From Smittia aterrima (lineage: Eukaryota > Arthropoda > Insecta > Diptera > Chironomidae), in the NCBI GenBank assembly GCA_033063855.1, contig CP093831.1, positions 5,208,001 to 5,272,000 of the forward strand: a DNA stretch of 64,000 nucleotides, in the 5' to 3' direction. Position numbers and translations under genes: made by a program. Shown in pieces: positions 39,585-49,909 of the stretch (the first letter of the stretch is position 1; each line of letters opens with the position of its first letter). Under the pieces are notes generated by a model. The model saw only the letters and a program-made list of their open reading frames with translations. It was not told the DNA's origin and ran no database searches.

Positions 39585-41283
39585 TTAAAACTGATTTTGG
39601 AACTCGAAGCCTTCAGCAATTTTCTCAATTTCATTTAATACGAAGTCCATTGAATCGTTTGTCGCTGGAGGTTGACATGTAATGACCATTCTAAAGAAGT
39701 TGCCGATGTTCTTAGTTGGTAGTGGCGAGTATCCGATCATCAAGTTTCCATTTAGCATCATCTGTTCCTTGATGAGTGTCGTGATTTTTGAAATATTCTT
39801 CCACCATTTCTCATCTCTCGACGATTTACTTCTCATGTACTTCGGTATGTAGAAGAAGGAAATGTTTGTGTATTCGTATTTCGAGAGAACAGCTTCAAAA
39901 CCTTCCCTCGCGTTGATCTGCTCGATTAAGTAATGAGCTTTCTCGAAAGCATTATCGATGAGCATCTCAAATCCTCGTAGTCCTCGCTTCTTCCACATCA
40001 ACCAAAACTTGAAGGCATCGACTTTCCTTCCGCATGACAACGATTTATCACCGGTGTCAAATGAAGTATCGTAGAATTTATCTTGTTGAAACAGGTAATT
40101 GGCAGATGATGAATTGCACTCGTGCAAAAGTCCTTTCTGATTAACAAGAAAGATTGAACACTGCATGGGGACGCCTAGCGTCTTATGAGGATTCCATGCG
40201 ATGGAGTTGACTCGTTCAATGCCTGAAAACAAATGAGATTATCAATCACTTAATCAAAAAAGAAATCTTCGTTGATTTTACCGTTAAGAACATTTTTGTG
40301 TTTTCTCGAGAAGATTGCCGATCCACCACAACAAGCGTCGGCATGAAGCCAAAGTCCGTATTTTTCCGAAATATCTGCAATCGCGTTTAAATCATCAAAT
40401 GCTCCGAGCACCTGAAAATGTTTTAATTACTCAATTAAAGTTTAAACTCTGAGAGTTTGTTTTAATCACCGTTGAGCCACATGTTGCGTTCACGAAGAAT
40501 GGTTTAAGATTCTTCTTAATTGCATCGTTTATCTTCTCCTCTAAATCTGCAGCGAGCATCTGACCAAGCTCATTAGTTTTGATGGCAATCAGGTTGTTCA
40601 TTCCAATTCCAAGAAAGCCTGCGCCTTTCTTCATCGAGTAATGCGACTCATCAGATGTAAACATCACCAATCCACTGGGATTTCCCTCGTTCTTGCTTTC
40701 AGGGAATTTCCAGAAGCGACCCAAGTTAATTCCGTACATATTGGACGCACTACCACCAGGACAAAGTATTCCATCGCCTTCTTTAAAACCAAATAACTCA
40801 AGCGACTGTCTTATAATTTCTCCTTCAATTAATGTGAAACTTGGAGCCATCTCGAATGTGTATTGACCTGTGTTCAAAGCGCTTGTGATCCATTCAGCTC
40901 CAAGGCCATAATAATCGAGACCGCCAAAAAGTTGATTGTGAAAATTGCGACTATTCGTTTTAATTGACGATCTGATGACATCGCGACATAATTCCAAGAT
41001 TTCATCATCATCGTCGAGAGGTTCAACGTTATCGGTCAACGAAAAGTTTATCAGTTTCTGAAAGAAGAGAAAGCCGGTTACAGATTTGTTTACAAAGTTT
41101 ATCTTATCACGAAAAGCATTGATTCTTATCAGAATTAGCAGACATACTTTGCTAATTTACCTTTAATTCTTTTGGATGCTTGAAGTCAATAATTGATTTG
41201 AGATTATCCGATTGAGTTTCGAAAGCTTCACCTTTAAGCAGCAGTTCGAAGATTCTACTCAAAAACTTCAATGAATCTTCCAT
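39585..41283 (-). CDS. PLP-dependent acidic amino acid decarboxylase (CSAD/GADL1/aspartate 1-decarboxylase type)
   Basis: Exons 41283-41161, 41057-40470, 40411-40282 and 40222-39585 join in frame to 492 aa, the usual length for CSAD/ADC enzymes. This group-II fold decarboxylates cysteine sulfinate to hypotaurine or aspartate to beta-alanine. In insects beta-alanine feeds cuticle tanning. Visible family blocks are FKHPKELK, LELCRDVIRSS, GGLDYYGLGAEW, GGSASNMYGINL, SHYSMKKGAGFLGIG, NATCGSTV, LHADACCGG (Asp near residue 262 for the PLP ring nitrogen), SIAWNPHK (Schiff-base Lys near 294) and YLFQQDKFYDTSFDTGDKSLSCGR. The usual HVDA is HADA here. The donor after NATCGST is GTGATT, a weak GT site. 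The substrate cannot be decided from the motifs. Insects often carry several paralogues, so this need not be black. Confidence 0.92.
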
Positions 41284-43326
41284 CTTGACCAACACTTCAA
41301 TGTACAATTAGTTTTCTTTCCACGTCTTACTTCGAAGCCGGCTCACGTCGAACTAAAGTTTCTTCATTCGTCAACAATTAAAGTCTCGATATTTTCTTTT
41401 ATCTTATCGCACGACTTTACTTTGAATATCTTCGTCTTTTAGTGTTTGCTTTTTTGTTGAAAAAAATCACAATACAAATATTATTAAAATAGCTTCTCTA
41501 GGCCGGTCAGTTTGATATTCCACTTTGTTGAAGTTATTTTTATTGCTTTCGAGTTTACAGCTTACGATAAATTCAAACCCCTCGACTTCATTTATTTCAG
41601 CTCTAAATCAAAATTAATTGCATTCCGTCTGCTCTTTTAATTTGGTGAAAAGCCTTTTTTATTGCATCGTAAATTGTGTGGGATGCTCACCAAGATTCTC
41701 CCGATGGCTCAAGGAAGGAAATTTATTCTTTGGAAATAAAATTCTTTAGTCAATGAGATGAGATTTCAATGAGATTTCTTATGCATCTTCCCGCAGACTG
41801 AAAGAAAACTTTTCCTATTTAAAAAATCTTTTGAAATCCAAATCTAAATTTTCTCCAATCGATTAAATTTCCATGAAACAAAAGAATCGCAGAACAATAG
41901 ACGGAGAGATTTTTTGAGATGGCTGAATAAGGAGACGAGAAATGAAAAGAAATTCGCATGCATTGAAATCAAATTAATCAAAAATTTCCTTTTCAAGACT
42001 CGACGAGAAGCAAATTTCAGATTTCTCCTTTAAGCTTAAATCAACTTCGTTCTCGATGTTGAAGAAGTCATCGTTGAATATTTAATCGAGGCTCTTGTCG
42101 ACTTGCAAATTGAAAACGATTTGGAAAAGCTCTGCGGCAATCTTTAAGAAGTTCTCTCACAATCAATTCTGACTTCGTCTGCTCCCCGAGTGATGAAAAT
42201 TGAAACACTCAAGTTTTAATGACTTTCCCTCACTCTCGAGGATGTTTTAACGAGTTTTATAGTTCTCGTTGTTATAAGATAACAAGCGATTAGAGCTCGT
42301 TATGCAACGAACATGAAGATTTTCTCAATAGTTTTAAGCTGAGGACCATTGACGCTGCTTCTGCTTCCATTTGCCTGATTGATAAATTTTTCAAACCGAA
42401 GAACGAAACGATTTATTTGCTATTTCTTTCAAATGGAAAGAGCTTCAGTCGAAGACTCGATTCGTCAATCAACAAACACTCCCAAGTGACTCATATTTTA
42501 CATTTCTACCTTCTGTAATCGACCAGCGTTTCTTCCATTGAAGCCTTTTTTAAAAGACAAATTCCTCCTTTGAGACTCTTCTTTCACTTTGTAGGAAGAC
42601 AGATTGTGGAAAGTAGCAGAATAAATTACGATTCGGCCAAAGAAAATGGTTTTTCAAGGATCTTTGCATGCTCGTAACGTGAAGAATGAAACTTCTTTTG
42701 AGAACGTCATAGATCATTAGCTCTAACGAGTTTGTTGTGTTTCATTCTCTTAATCGATCGATAAGCTCGAAAGACTTTTCTTTCGTTTTCTAAAAAGTTT
42801 TCAGGAGATTCCCGTGCTTCCTGCTCGTTCGAATGCATTGAACATAAAAATATTGCTGAAACTTTCATCTCGATTTCTTTATTGCCTTCGATTGAACTTT
42901 ATCCATCTGATCTCAACGTAGTGAGGATTGAACGGAAGAGTACAAAGTGGAAACTAATGCACTCAATTTCGCAAATGTTCTTTTGATTCGCAAGCAATTT
43001 TTAAGAGTAGAAACTTTTGATCTGTGCAAAGCTGATTTGAATTGCTTTCAAATGTCTTTGCACTATCTTTTGGTGTGAAGCTCAAAAGCTTTCAACAAAA
43101 TTGTTGTCAAAGAGAAAATTCAGAAAGTAAAAAATTCCAACTTAAACTAACTCAACACGAAGTCTTTTGAAAGCAGCAAGTCACTTCTACTTTGGAATGG
43201 AACTCATACAATTTTCAACACAAGAAAATTTCAGAGACGATGTGAAGCTGTCATAACAACTCGAAGTTAATTCAAAAGAATTCTTTTGACGTTTGAAATA
43301 TTTTTATTGTTTATAATAAAATAATT
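41284..43326. other. intergenic, 2.0 kb
   Basis: Sequence between the decarboxylase start and the 3' end of the first CRAL-TRIO gene. It should contain the decarboxylase promoter. No coding exon, RNA gene or repeat family was recognised. Confidence 0.5.
43303..43308 (-). terminator. poly(A) signal of CRAL-TRIO paralogue 1
   Basis: AATAAA on the minus strand, about 19 nt below the TGA at 43329-43327, implying a very short 3' UTR. Confidence 0.6.
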
Positions 43327-44327
43327 TCATCTTTCGCTTACTTTCCAATTGTCGTCGTTGCGGATGTAGTTTCTGGAAAATAGATGAAGTTTAACCTAAA
43401 TAACTTGATTTATTTTCATGCTTCTACCTTTTCCTTTCAAGAATCTCCATCGTTTGCTTGTGAAATGTTTCAATTGGTCCTAAGCTTCCGCCGTACTCGG
43501 AAGGCAACAAATTTGCTGCAACATGATTGTGTAAGCTTTCGATGTCATGTCCATGAAAATGAATTACATTCAACAAATCTTTCTTTAATATCGGACGGAT
43601 AAGTGAGAATATTCGATCAACAATGGACGAACCGTTGATGAAATGCAATTCTTTGATATTGAAAGGCGCTGCCTCTTGAAGATATCTCATGTAAACCCGA
43701 GCAGTCGAAAAGTTTTTAACGATTTCCATGAAATGACGAAACGAAATTCCTTTCCCATCAATTATAAAATATCTTCCAGCCGCAATCGTTTTGTTATCGT
43801 CATCGTACTCAGTGAAGTGAGCGTCAAATGCCATCAAGACCATTTTGATTGTGGCGACGTAATCGAATTGCTTTGCATCATCATCAAGAAGTCGAATAAT
43901 TAAAACTTTTGAACCGTCCGCTGTGAGATTAGGAAGCGAACAAAGTTGCCTGCGAATTGAATAACCTTTGAGTCAATTTAGTTGATTAAACGATCGCGTG
44001 ATGAAATCATCTTACATTGTCTTTGTGGCTTTTTGAATTTGTTCTGAGAAAACATCTCGTTCTGTAAAAATATTCGGTGCAGACTTTCGAAGCGACAAAT
44101 TGTGTAAGAGCAGCTCTTGAGATCTCGTCAAGTCTTTGTATTCATAAACTGCCAAGTATCGATGAAGTAGAATTGCATCTGATAAGAGATAACGAAGGAA
44201 TCAACATGAAAATCTCATTTAGAAACAAATATTCACCTAAATTTTGTGGTAGAGCTTTATTTTCCCTGATCCATTCCATGAACTCTTCAAGTTTTCTGTC
44301 ATGTTCGTTAACATTTTCTTCAATCAT
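43327..44327 (-). CDS. CRAL-TRIO (SEC14-like) lipid-transfer protein, paralogue 1
   Basis: Exons 44327-44237, 44178-44016, 43949-43428 and 43372-43327 give 273 aa. The N-terminal CRAL-TRIO-N helices include FMEWIRENKALPQNL and RYLAVYEYKDL. The lipid-binding domain runs from LPNLTADGSKVLIIRL to LPSEYGG, the family's closing motif. These soluble proteins carry hydrophobic ligands such as tocopherol, retinoids or phosphoinositides; the ligand here is unknown. ATG 44327 is chosen because it puts the start about 20 residues before the E-F-x-x-W-I motif, as in the neighbours. This copy keeps all three introns of the local family (phases 1, 2, 2). AATAAA lies about 19 nt after the stop. Confidence 0.93.
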
Positions 44328-44517
44328 CCCCTCGACACAAAACAAGCGAATACAAGCACCCGTGGAAATATCAAGCGACTACTTGTTGCGCTTAGACAAT
44401 CAAAAGCGACACTAAAGGTTGATGTTTCACGTCAATCTCTCAGCAGCTTTGATAAACATTTGAGGTGCTCGTGAAAACATTGAAAGATCGAAACTTTTGT
44501 GGTGCTCAAGAAACATT

Positions 44518-44523
44518 TTTATT
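44518..44523 (-). terminator. candidate poly(A) signal of CRAL-TRIO paralogue 2
   Basis: Minus-strand AATAAA in the 345-bp gap between paralogues 2 and 1. The gap shows no other feature. Confidence 0.45.
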
Positions 44524-44672
44524 GCTCTCCGTGATTTAAAAAAATATTTAACAAAAATTGATTTCGCAGTGCTGACAACTTCTTTGCTTCTTAGAAAATT
44601 CCCAGATTCCATTAGACAATCACAACATTTAAATACTTGAAATATCATTGGTTCGATTCCTGATTTGTTGAA

Positions 44673-45653
44673 TTATTCCTCATCTCCGAGAGCCCAATTG
44701 TCGTTATTCAAAAGGAAATCGCTGAAATTTTCATTTAATTTTATTCTTTTCAAATTATTTTTGAATTAACTCACCGTTTGCTTTCAACATGTTTTGTCCA
44801 TTCGTGATTGAGATCTTCAAAGCTTCCGGCTGTTCCTCCAAATTCATTCGGCAAAAGCTCTCTCGATATCGTATCGTACAAGGTTTCCAACGACGAGTGG
44901 AACCTTATCGTATCGATGACTTCTTTTTTCATGAAAGGCCTCATAAGTGACATAAACCTGTCCATCATTGGCGAACAATTGATGAAGTGATTTTGAACGA
45001 TCTTACATGGAACTGCTTCCTGTGCGTATTTCATGTAACCTCGCATTACAGAGAGACTCGATGCTGACTTCAAGAAATGTTTAAATCCGAAGCCAGTCAT
45101 GTCTATTACTGCAATTTCTCCGTTAATCAAATCATTCTCATTAGGTGTAACAAACCGCACGTCCAACATCGACACAACAAGCCGACAAACATCGAGATAA
45201 ACGTATTTGCTGGGATCCGGATCCACTAATCGCATTACCGATATTTTATGGTTTTCGGCGGTGGTTTTCTTCATTGGACAAAACTGAATTGTGTTCATAG
45301 CTTGTTGGATATCTGGACTTAAAACATCGCGATCCTCAAAGATTGCTGGATTTTTTTTACGTGTCTCGAGATTAAGCAGCAATAATTCTTTTGCTTTTTC
45401 TAAATCGAAATCGTTTATTTTCAAGAATCGGAGTAGGAACAGCTTATCTGTAACGAACAAGAATTGATTGATAACGGCTGAAACAATAGCTTCAGATAAT
45501 GACGTTCGATTTGAAAAGGTCGAAAATACATTAAACTCTCAAGGTCTTTTGAGTCTTCTCACCCATACTCTGCGGTAGATTCGGTTTTGTGCTAATCCAT
45601 TGCTCAAATTCTTTCAGTTCTTTAGAATATTTATCTAACAACTGCTGTGTCAT
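44673..45653 (-). CDS. CRAL-TRIO lipid-transfer protein, paralogue 2
   Basis: Exons 45653-45563, 45447-44775 and 44721-44673 give 270 aa. CRAL-TRIO-N shows FEQWISTKPNLPQSM and LLRFLKINDFDLEKAKELL. The CRAL-TRIO core contains VIDMTGFGFKHFLK and HFINCSPMMDR and ends LPNEFGG. The family's second intron is absent: the frame reads straight through IQQAMNTIQFCPM, where paralogues 1 and 3-6 are interrupted. The start at 45653 matches the neighbours' N-terminal length; an in-frame ATG at 45695 is an alternative. The last exon ends NWALGDEE. AATAAA at 44523-44518 lies about 150 nt past the stop. Confidence 0.92.
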
Positions 45654-46075
45654 TTTGATAGAAGCTTGACTATCGTTCACTTTGTGACGATTCATGTGAT
45701 GATGATATGTTTCAAAGCTTTTCAGGGTCAAACAAGAGTTTTACGACGAGTCTTAATTTTTCACGACAAATGCAACAAATGGGATGATTAAGCACAAGTG
45801 GAAATAATTTATCCGGCACCAGTTCAGCTGATTGTCGTCACAAAGTTCACTTTTACACTAGCGCAATAAATCGCTGCGCTTAAACGTCGATCTTGCTCTT
45901 ACCGAAGGAAAATGAGAACTGAAAATGTTTTCGGTTCTAAGCGAGCGACTCGACACACTAACAACGATCTGTGTAGAAAATCCACGTTATTAAATCTCTC
46001 GCTAGATGATCTTGAAACGTTCACAAAAATTCTCACTAACAAAAGAGAAAAACGTTTCACGTTTTTGTTGTGATC
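45654..46075. other. intergenic between CRAL-TRIO paralogue 2 and the DUF1091 array
   Basis: About 420 bp upstream of paralogue 2, presumably its promoter. Nothing else is recognised. The duplicated DUF1091 unit begins near 46076. Confidence 0.5.
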
Positions 46076-46620
46076 ATTTTAACAATGAAAACTCTCTTCT
46101 GGTTGATGAGAAAATATTAGTTTTCTAACCGATTCTCAATAGAAATGAAATGTTTCTGCTAAATGCTCATGCTTAGCCAACATCGCTGTTCAAGCGTATT
46201 TTTTAATTTCAAGCTCTGAAGATTATGTAGCAGGATCAAAGTTCAATTGTCAATGCTTGTTAAGAATTTTATTCATTTCTTCAGCTCAATCTATAACGAA
46301 ATGTAGCGATATAATTGTCATTAAAGATTTCAACTTATCTTTTAACCAAATTTGTCATTGTAAGAAGATTTGAGTGGAATTGCTTCGCTAGCTAATACAG
46401 GTTCCAATGTGTTCGAAACCTGGAATCTTGATCGAAAAAGACGATTTTGCTATTCCTTTGTAATCTCCTGAAGGAATCGAGAACGGCAGCAGCTAAACGC
46501 TACGTGTCAATCCAACATTCTGGTTCACGTTGAAGATCTAATAACAAAAAGTTTGAAGTTGGACTCTATAGCTCAAGTGGACTCGGGTCACGTGTAGCGA
46601 CATTCATGGTAACAAGTCTG
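46076..46620 (-). pseudogene. relic of a third DUF1091 gene copy (3' flank, exon 3, scrap of exon 2)
   Basis: From about 46076 the sequence matches the 3' flank of the intact copy starting at about 49023 (shared CTCTCTTCTG, ATGAGAAAATATTAG, CTAACCGATTCTCAATAGAA). It then matches exon 3 (TTTGTCATTGTAAGAAG, TTTTGCTATTCCTTTGTAATCTCCTG, CACGTTGAAG, the intron-acceptor CTAATAACAAAAAG) and a scrap of exon 2 (CGTGTAG.GACATTCATG). Many insertions and deletions of 1-15 bases break the frame, and there is no exon 1. It is a decayed copy, or a poorly resolved one. Confidence 0.65.
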
Positions 46621-47720
46621 GTGAGCTCCATACAATGATTTCAAACTTTTAGCTACGATTTTCTTGCATATTTCTTGGCATCCAAGAACTTTTCCTTTGG
46701 ATATAATTCTTGACGAAATTTTCCAGCGTCATAATTTTGGATACGAATCCAGAGCTTTCCTTGGATAAGCTAGCATTATTGGAATGAACATAACCTTTCA
46801 CTTGGATATGAATTTAGTTGAAGATAAAAACTTTCCTTGGATATAATTTTGCGATAAGAATTTTTCCTTGGAGAAAGTTATTGGATTAAGGAATTTTGTC
46901 CATTGGATCCACCTTTTGGTGACTCAAAGTGGAACTTACGTTCGGATTATAATTCTTGGAGCATAGCAAGATGTTTTCACATGAAAATAATATTTGGATC
47001 GAAAGCTGGTTCCTTGACAAGCAATCAAGTACCATTTTGGATTCGAAGCGAATTTCTCCCATTGGATCGCACCTCTGAAATTTTGAGCTCAGAGTGGAAC
47101 TTTCCTTGGATATAACTTTTGGAACATTGAATTGTTCACATGAAATAAGTTTTTGGTCACGACTAGGATGAAACTTTCCTTGGATGATAATGTTTTACGC
47201 AAGATTCACCCATTGGATAAGTTCAATTTCTGGAATGAAGAATAATTGTCCTTCAGAGTGGATACTTAATTGTCTTAATAAGAATCTTGGAGACTTGAGT
47301 ATAAGTTTTTTAGAATGAAAAACTTTCACTTGGACTATAATTTGCGTTAAGTATTAGAAAATTTTCATTTCACCCATTGGATTTTAATTTGGTGAATACG
47401 CTCAGAGTCAACTTCATTTCCCTTTGGATATCAATTAATCTTTGAGCATAAGATGTTCCACTGGAATGATCAATTTTGGATACAGAAACTTTCCTTGCGA
47501 TATAATTTTGAGAACAAGTAAGAACTTTCACCCATTGGATATAATTCTGGTGAGCTCCAAAAAGAACTTTCCTTGGATATAAGATTTTTAAACCAGTAAG
47601 AATTTTCCCCTTGTATGCAAATTTAATGGAGAGGATGAAAAACTTTCCTTGGATCAGTAATTTTCGGATAAGAATTTTCCTACTGGATCATACATTTTGG
47701 ATAAGAATTTTTCAAGCTCT
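46621..47720. repeat. diverged tandem repeat, period about 156 bp, about seven units, TTGGAT-rich
   Basis: Two alternating boxes recur. Box A is like AACTTTCCTTGGATATAA (TTGGAT cores at 46697, 46837, 47106, 47180, 47330, 47424, 47495, 47573, 47649, some mutated). Box B is like TTTCACCCATTGGAT (cores at 46903, 47062, 47213, 47377, 47535, 47683). Box B spacings are 159, 151, 164, 158 and 148 bp. Between boxes, pieces such as GTGAGCTC, CAGAGTGGAAC, GATAAGAATTTT and TGTTCACATGAAA also recur in the same order. Units are badly diverged with many indels. No open frame persists across units. Confidence 0.75.
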
Positions 47721-47950
47721 GGATGGTTGATGTAGCAGGATAAGAAGTTCAATTCTCAATGCTTGGATAATAGAATTTTGCTGATTCATTTATTTTGGAT
47801 AGCTCAATGCTATCCGTTAGGAATTAAAATTTTGAGCTCAATTTTGAACCAAATATTGAATATCATTGTAAAGTTTCAACTTATTTTGACCCCGTCAGAG
47901 TGTTGACCTTCGCCTAAGTAATAGGATTCCACGCCACACGAAGTTCTCAG
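47721..47950 (-). other. 3' flank of DUF1091 copy A (altered duplicate)
   Basis: The stretch resembles the 3' flanks of copy B and the relic (GTAGCAGGAT, AGTTCAAT.. CTCAATGCTTG, TTGTAAAGTTTCAACTTATT) but has inserted TTGGAT-type words. A minus-strand AATAAA is at 47794-47789. The segment 47890-47960 that should encode the copy A C terminus is unlike copy B. Confidence 0.6.
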
Positions 47951-48600
47951 CTAGTCTAGCTCTTCTCCATCTTGATCGTAATATTTTGCTATTCCTTTGT
48001 AATCTCCTGTAGGAATCACTGACGGAATAAACAAACGTGTCAATCCAACTTCTTTCACGTTGAAGATCTAATAACAAAAAGGAAATGACTCAAAAAATAT
48101 TAAATCGCTTCTTAGTTTTTCTCACCGTGTAGGGACATTCATGAACAACATCTGGGATGTTGTCAATTGCTGCTTTGATCAGTTTCGCTACGAAAGGGTT
48201 TTCGCTATTTTTCAGTCCAACAACTTTACAGAAATCGATCAAAGGCGTACGAACCACTTCACGATAAGATGAATCGTATTTGTATTGAACAAAACCTATA
48301 ACCTAATTAAAATTAATTTGTTTTCCGAAGACTTTAAAAAACTACAATTTGAAATTTACAACAACTCACTGAAAAGTTATACATTGGAATTGTGGATGTC
48401 CCGGTCACTGTCACAGTTGAGCACGTTCGGTTAAAATTCTTTGCATAACAAGTGAAGTTTGGATGAAAATATTTTGTCGATACATTCGCACAAATAAGAC
48501 TTTTGATGCGAACTCTCTTGTCGCATAATTCTGAACTTGAAATAAGAACAGAAATTGTCACAATAGAAAGAAGTTTTTTAGCGAAAGGAGAAATTTTCAT
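47951..48600 (-). CDS. DUF1091-family secreted protein, copy A (shortened C terminus)
   Basis: Exons 48600-48370, 48302-48126 and 48067-47951 give 174 aa. The signal peptide is KKLLSIVTISVLISSS, followed by a Cys-rich domain. DUF1091 (PF06477) hallmarks are YKYDSSYREVVR, the D-x-C pair, HECPYT and IPTGDYKG. The family is insect-specific, secreted and related in fold to MD-2-like lipid-binding proteins; its function is mostly unknown. The first two exons match copy B in length (231 and 177 nt) and are nearly identical in sequence. The end differs: after YYDQDGEE it stops at once, whereas copy B continues about 18 residues, so the final beta strand is lost. This may be a non-functional or altered copy. 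Confidence 0.75.
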
Positions 48601-49209
48601 GTTGATATGTTTTATGCAAGATCCCCCAAAAGACTGAGTTCAGTTTCGAATGTTAAGAATAATTGTTCAAATTAACGGAAACAATTATCAAAATGATTCG
48701 TCAGACATGAAACATTAAGTTTTATTGGAAAATTTGTTTTTCCGTTTGTATTGAAAATTTTCATTCTTCAACCTTTTTTTATTTTAGGCCCCCTCAATAA
48801 ATATTGAATCAACTAATCTTTCAAATTCTTTGGAAAACGAAATGTTTCTTAATAAGGAAACTTGCAATCAGAAAAATAGAACAAGTGTAAGCAGCTTCTC
48901 TAACTAAAACAAAACATTTCATATTCAAAAACAGTTTAGTATTAAAAATTTAATAAAATAAAAGTTTCACTATCACAAAAATAAAACAAATCTTCAGAGA
49001 GATGTAAAAGCAAAATCATTACATTTTAACAATAAAAACTCTCTTCTGCTTGATGAGAAAATATTAGTTTTCTAACCGATTCTCAATAGAAGTGAAACGT
49101 TTCTGCTAAATGCTCAGCCAACATCCTACAAGCATTAATGCTTGTTAGGAATTTTATTCATTTCTTCAGCTCAATCTACATATAACATCATTGAAAGTTT
49201 TAACTTATT
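48601..49209. other. spacer between DUF1091 copies A and B
   Basis: This contains the 5' flank of copy A (to about 49022) and the 3' flank of copy B. The 5' flank is repeated almost word for word upstream of copy B (about 50010-50332), for example CTTGCAATCAGAAAA and GTGTAAGCAGCTTCTCTAAC. The duplication join is at the shared AAAATCATTAC (about 49022 and 50332). AATAAA for copy B is at 49158-49153. Confidence 0.75.
49153..49158 (-). terminator. poly(A) signal of DUF1091 copy B
   Basis: Minus-strand AATAAA about 52 nt after the TAG at 49212-49210. The same context (AATTTTATTCATTTC on the plus strand) is preserved in the relic near 46268. Confidence 0.6.
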
Positions 49210-49909
49210 CTAACCAAATTTGTCATTGTAAGAAGATTTGAGTGTTACTTCGCTAGTAATAGTTCCAATTTGTTCTCCATCTTGATCGTAATATTTTGCT
49301 ATTCCTTTGTAATCTCCTGTAGGAATCACTGACGGAATAAACAAACTTGGTAATCCAACTTCTTTCACGTTGAAGGTCTAATAACAAAAAGGAAACGGTT
49401 CAAAAAATATTAAATCGCTTCTTAGTTCTTCTCACCGTGTAGGGACATTCATGAATAACATCTGGGATGTAGTCAACTGCTGCTTTGATCAGTTTAGCTA
49501 TCAAAGGGTTTTCGCTATTTTTCAGTCCAACAACTTTACAGAAATCGGTCAAAGGCGTACGAATCACTTCGCGATAAGCTGAATCGTATTTGTAATGAAC
49601 ATAACCTATAACCTAATTAAAAATTAATTTGTTCTCCGAAGACTTTAAAACTTCAATTTGAAATTTACAACAACTCACTGAAATGTTATTTATTGGAATT
49701 GTGGATGTCACGGCCACTGTCACAGTTGAGCACGTTCGATTAAAACTCTTTGCGTAACAAGTGAAGTTCGGATGAAAATATTTCGTCGATATATTCGCAC
49801 AAATAAGATTTTTGATGCGAATTCTCCGGTCGCATAATTCTGAACTTGAAATAAGAACAGAAATTGTCACAATAGAAAGAAGTTTTTTAGCGAAAGGAGA
49901 AATTTTCAT
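49210..49909 (-). CDS. DUF1091-family secreted protein, copy B (intact)
   Basis: Exons 49909-49679, 49612-49436 and 49377-49210 give 191 aa, a normal DUF1091 length. The signal peptide is MKISPFAKKLLSIVTISVL..., cleaved probably near ISSSELC. Then come YKYDSAYREVIR, DFCKVVGLKNSENP, HECPYT, IPTGDYKG and a C-terminal strand ending NDKFG. ATG 49909 is chosen because copy A starts at the same place and the signal peptide follows. An open frame upstream of it in copy B adds 31 codons and would hide the signal. Copies A and B are offset by 1309 bp. Introns are 66 and 58 nt. AATAAA lies about 52 nt past the stop. Confidence 0.85.

Noticed and set aside
44427..44648. 73-codon minus-strand frame between CRAL-TRIO paralogues 1 and 2
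   Set aside because: It has no CRAL-TRIO or other motif and lies in the paralogue 2 3' flank next to a poly(A) signal.
44645..44665. GGTTCGATTCC, resembling a tRNA T-loop
   Set aside because: The flanking bases do not pair as a T-stem, and no D-arm, anticodon arm or acceptor stem can be drawn.
46903..47115. 70-codon plus-strand frame within the 156-bp repeat
   Set aside because: The matching frame in neighbouring units is broken by stops, so the repeat does not look protein-coding.
47895..48077. Open frame overlapping DUF1091 copy A exon 3 in another frame
   Set aside because: The frame giving IPTGDYKG matches copy B and the family; the longer open frame does not.
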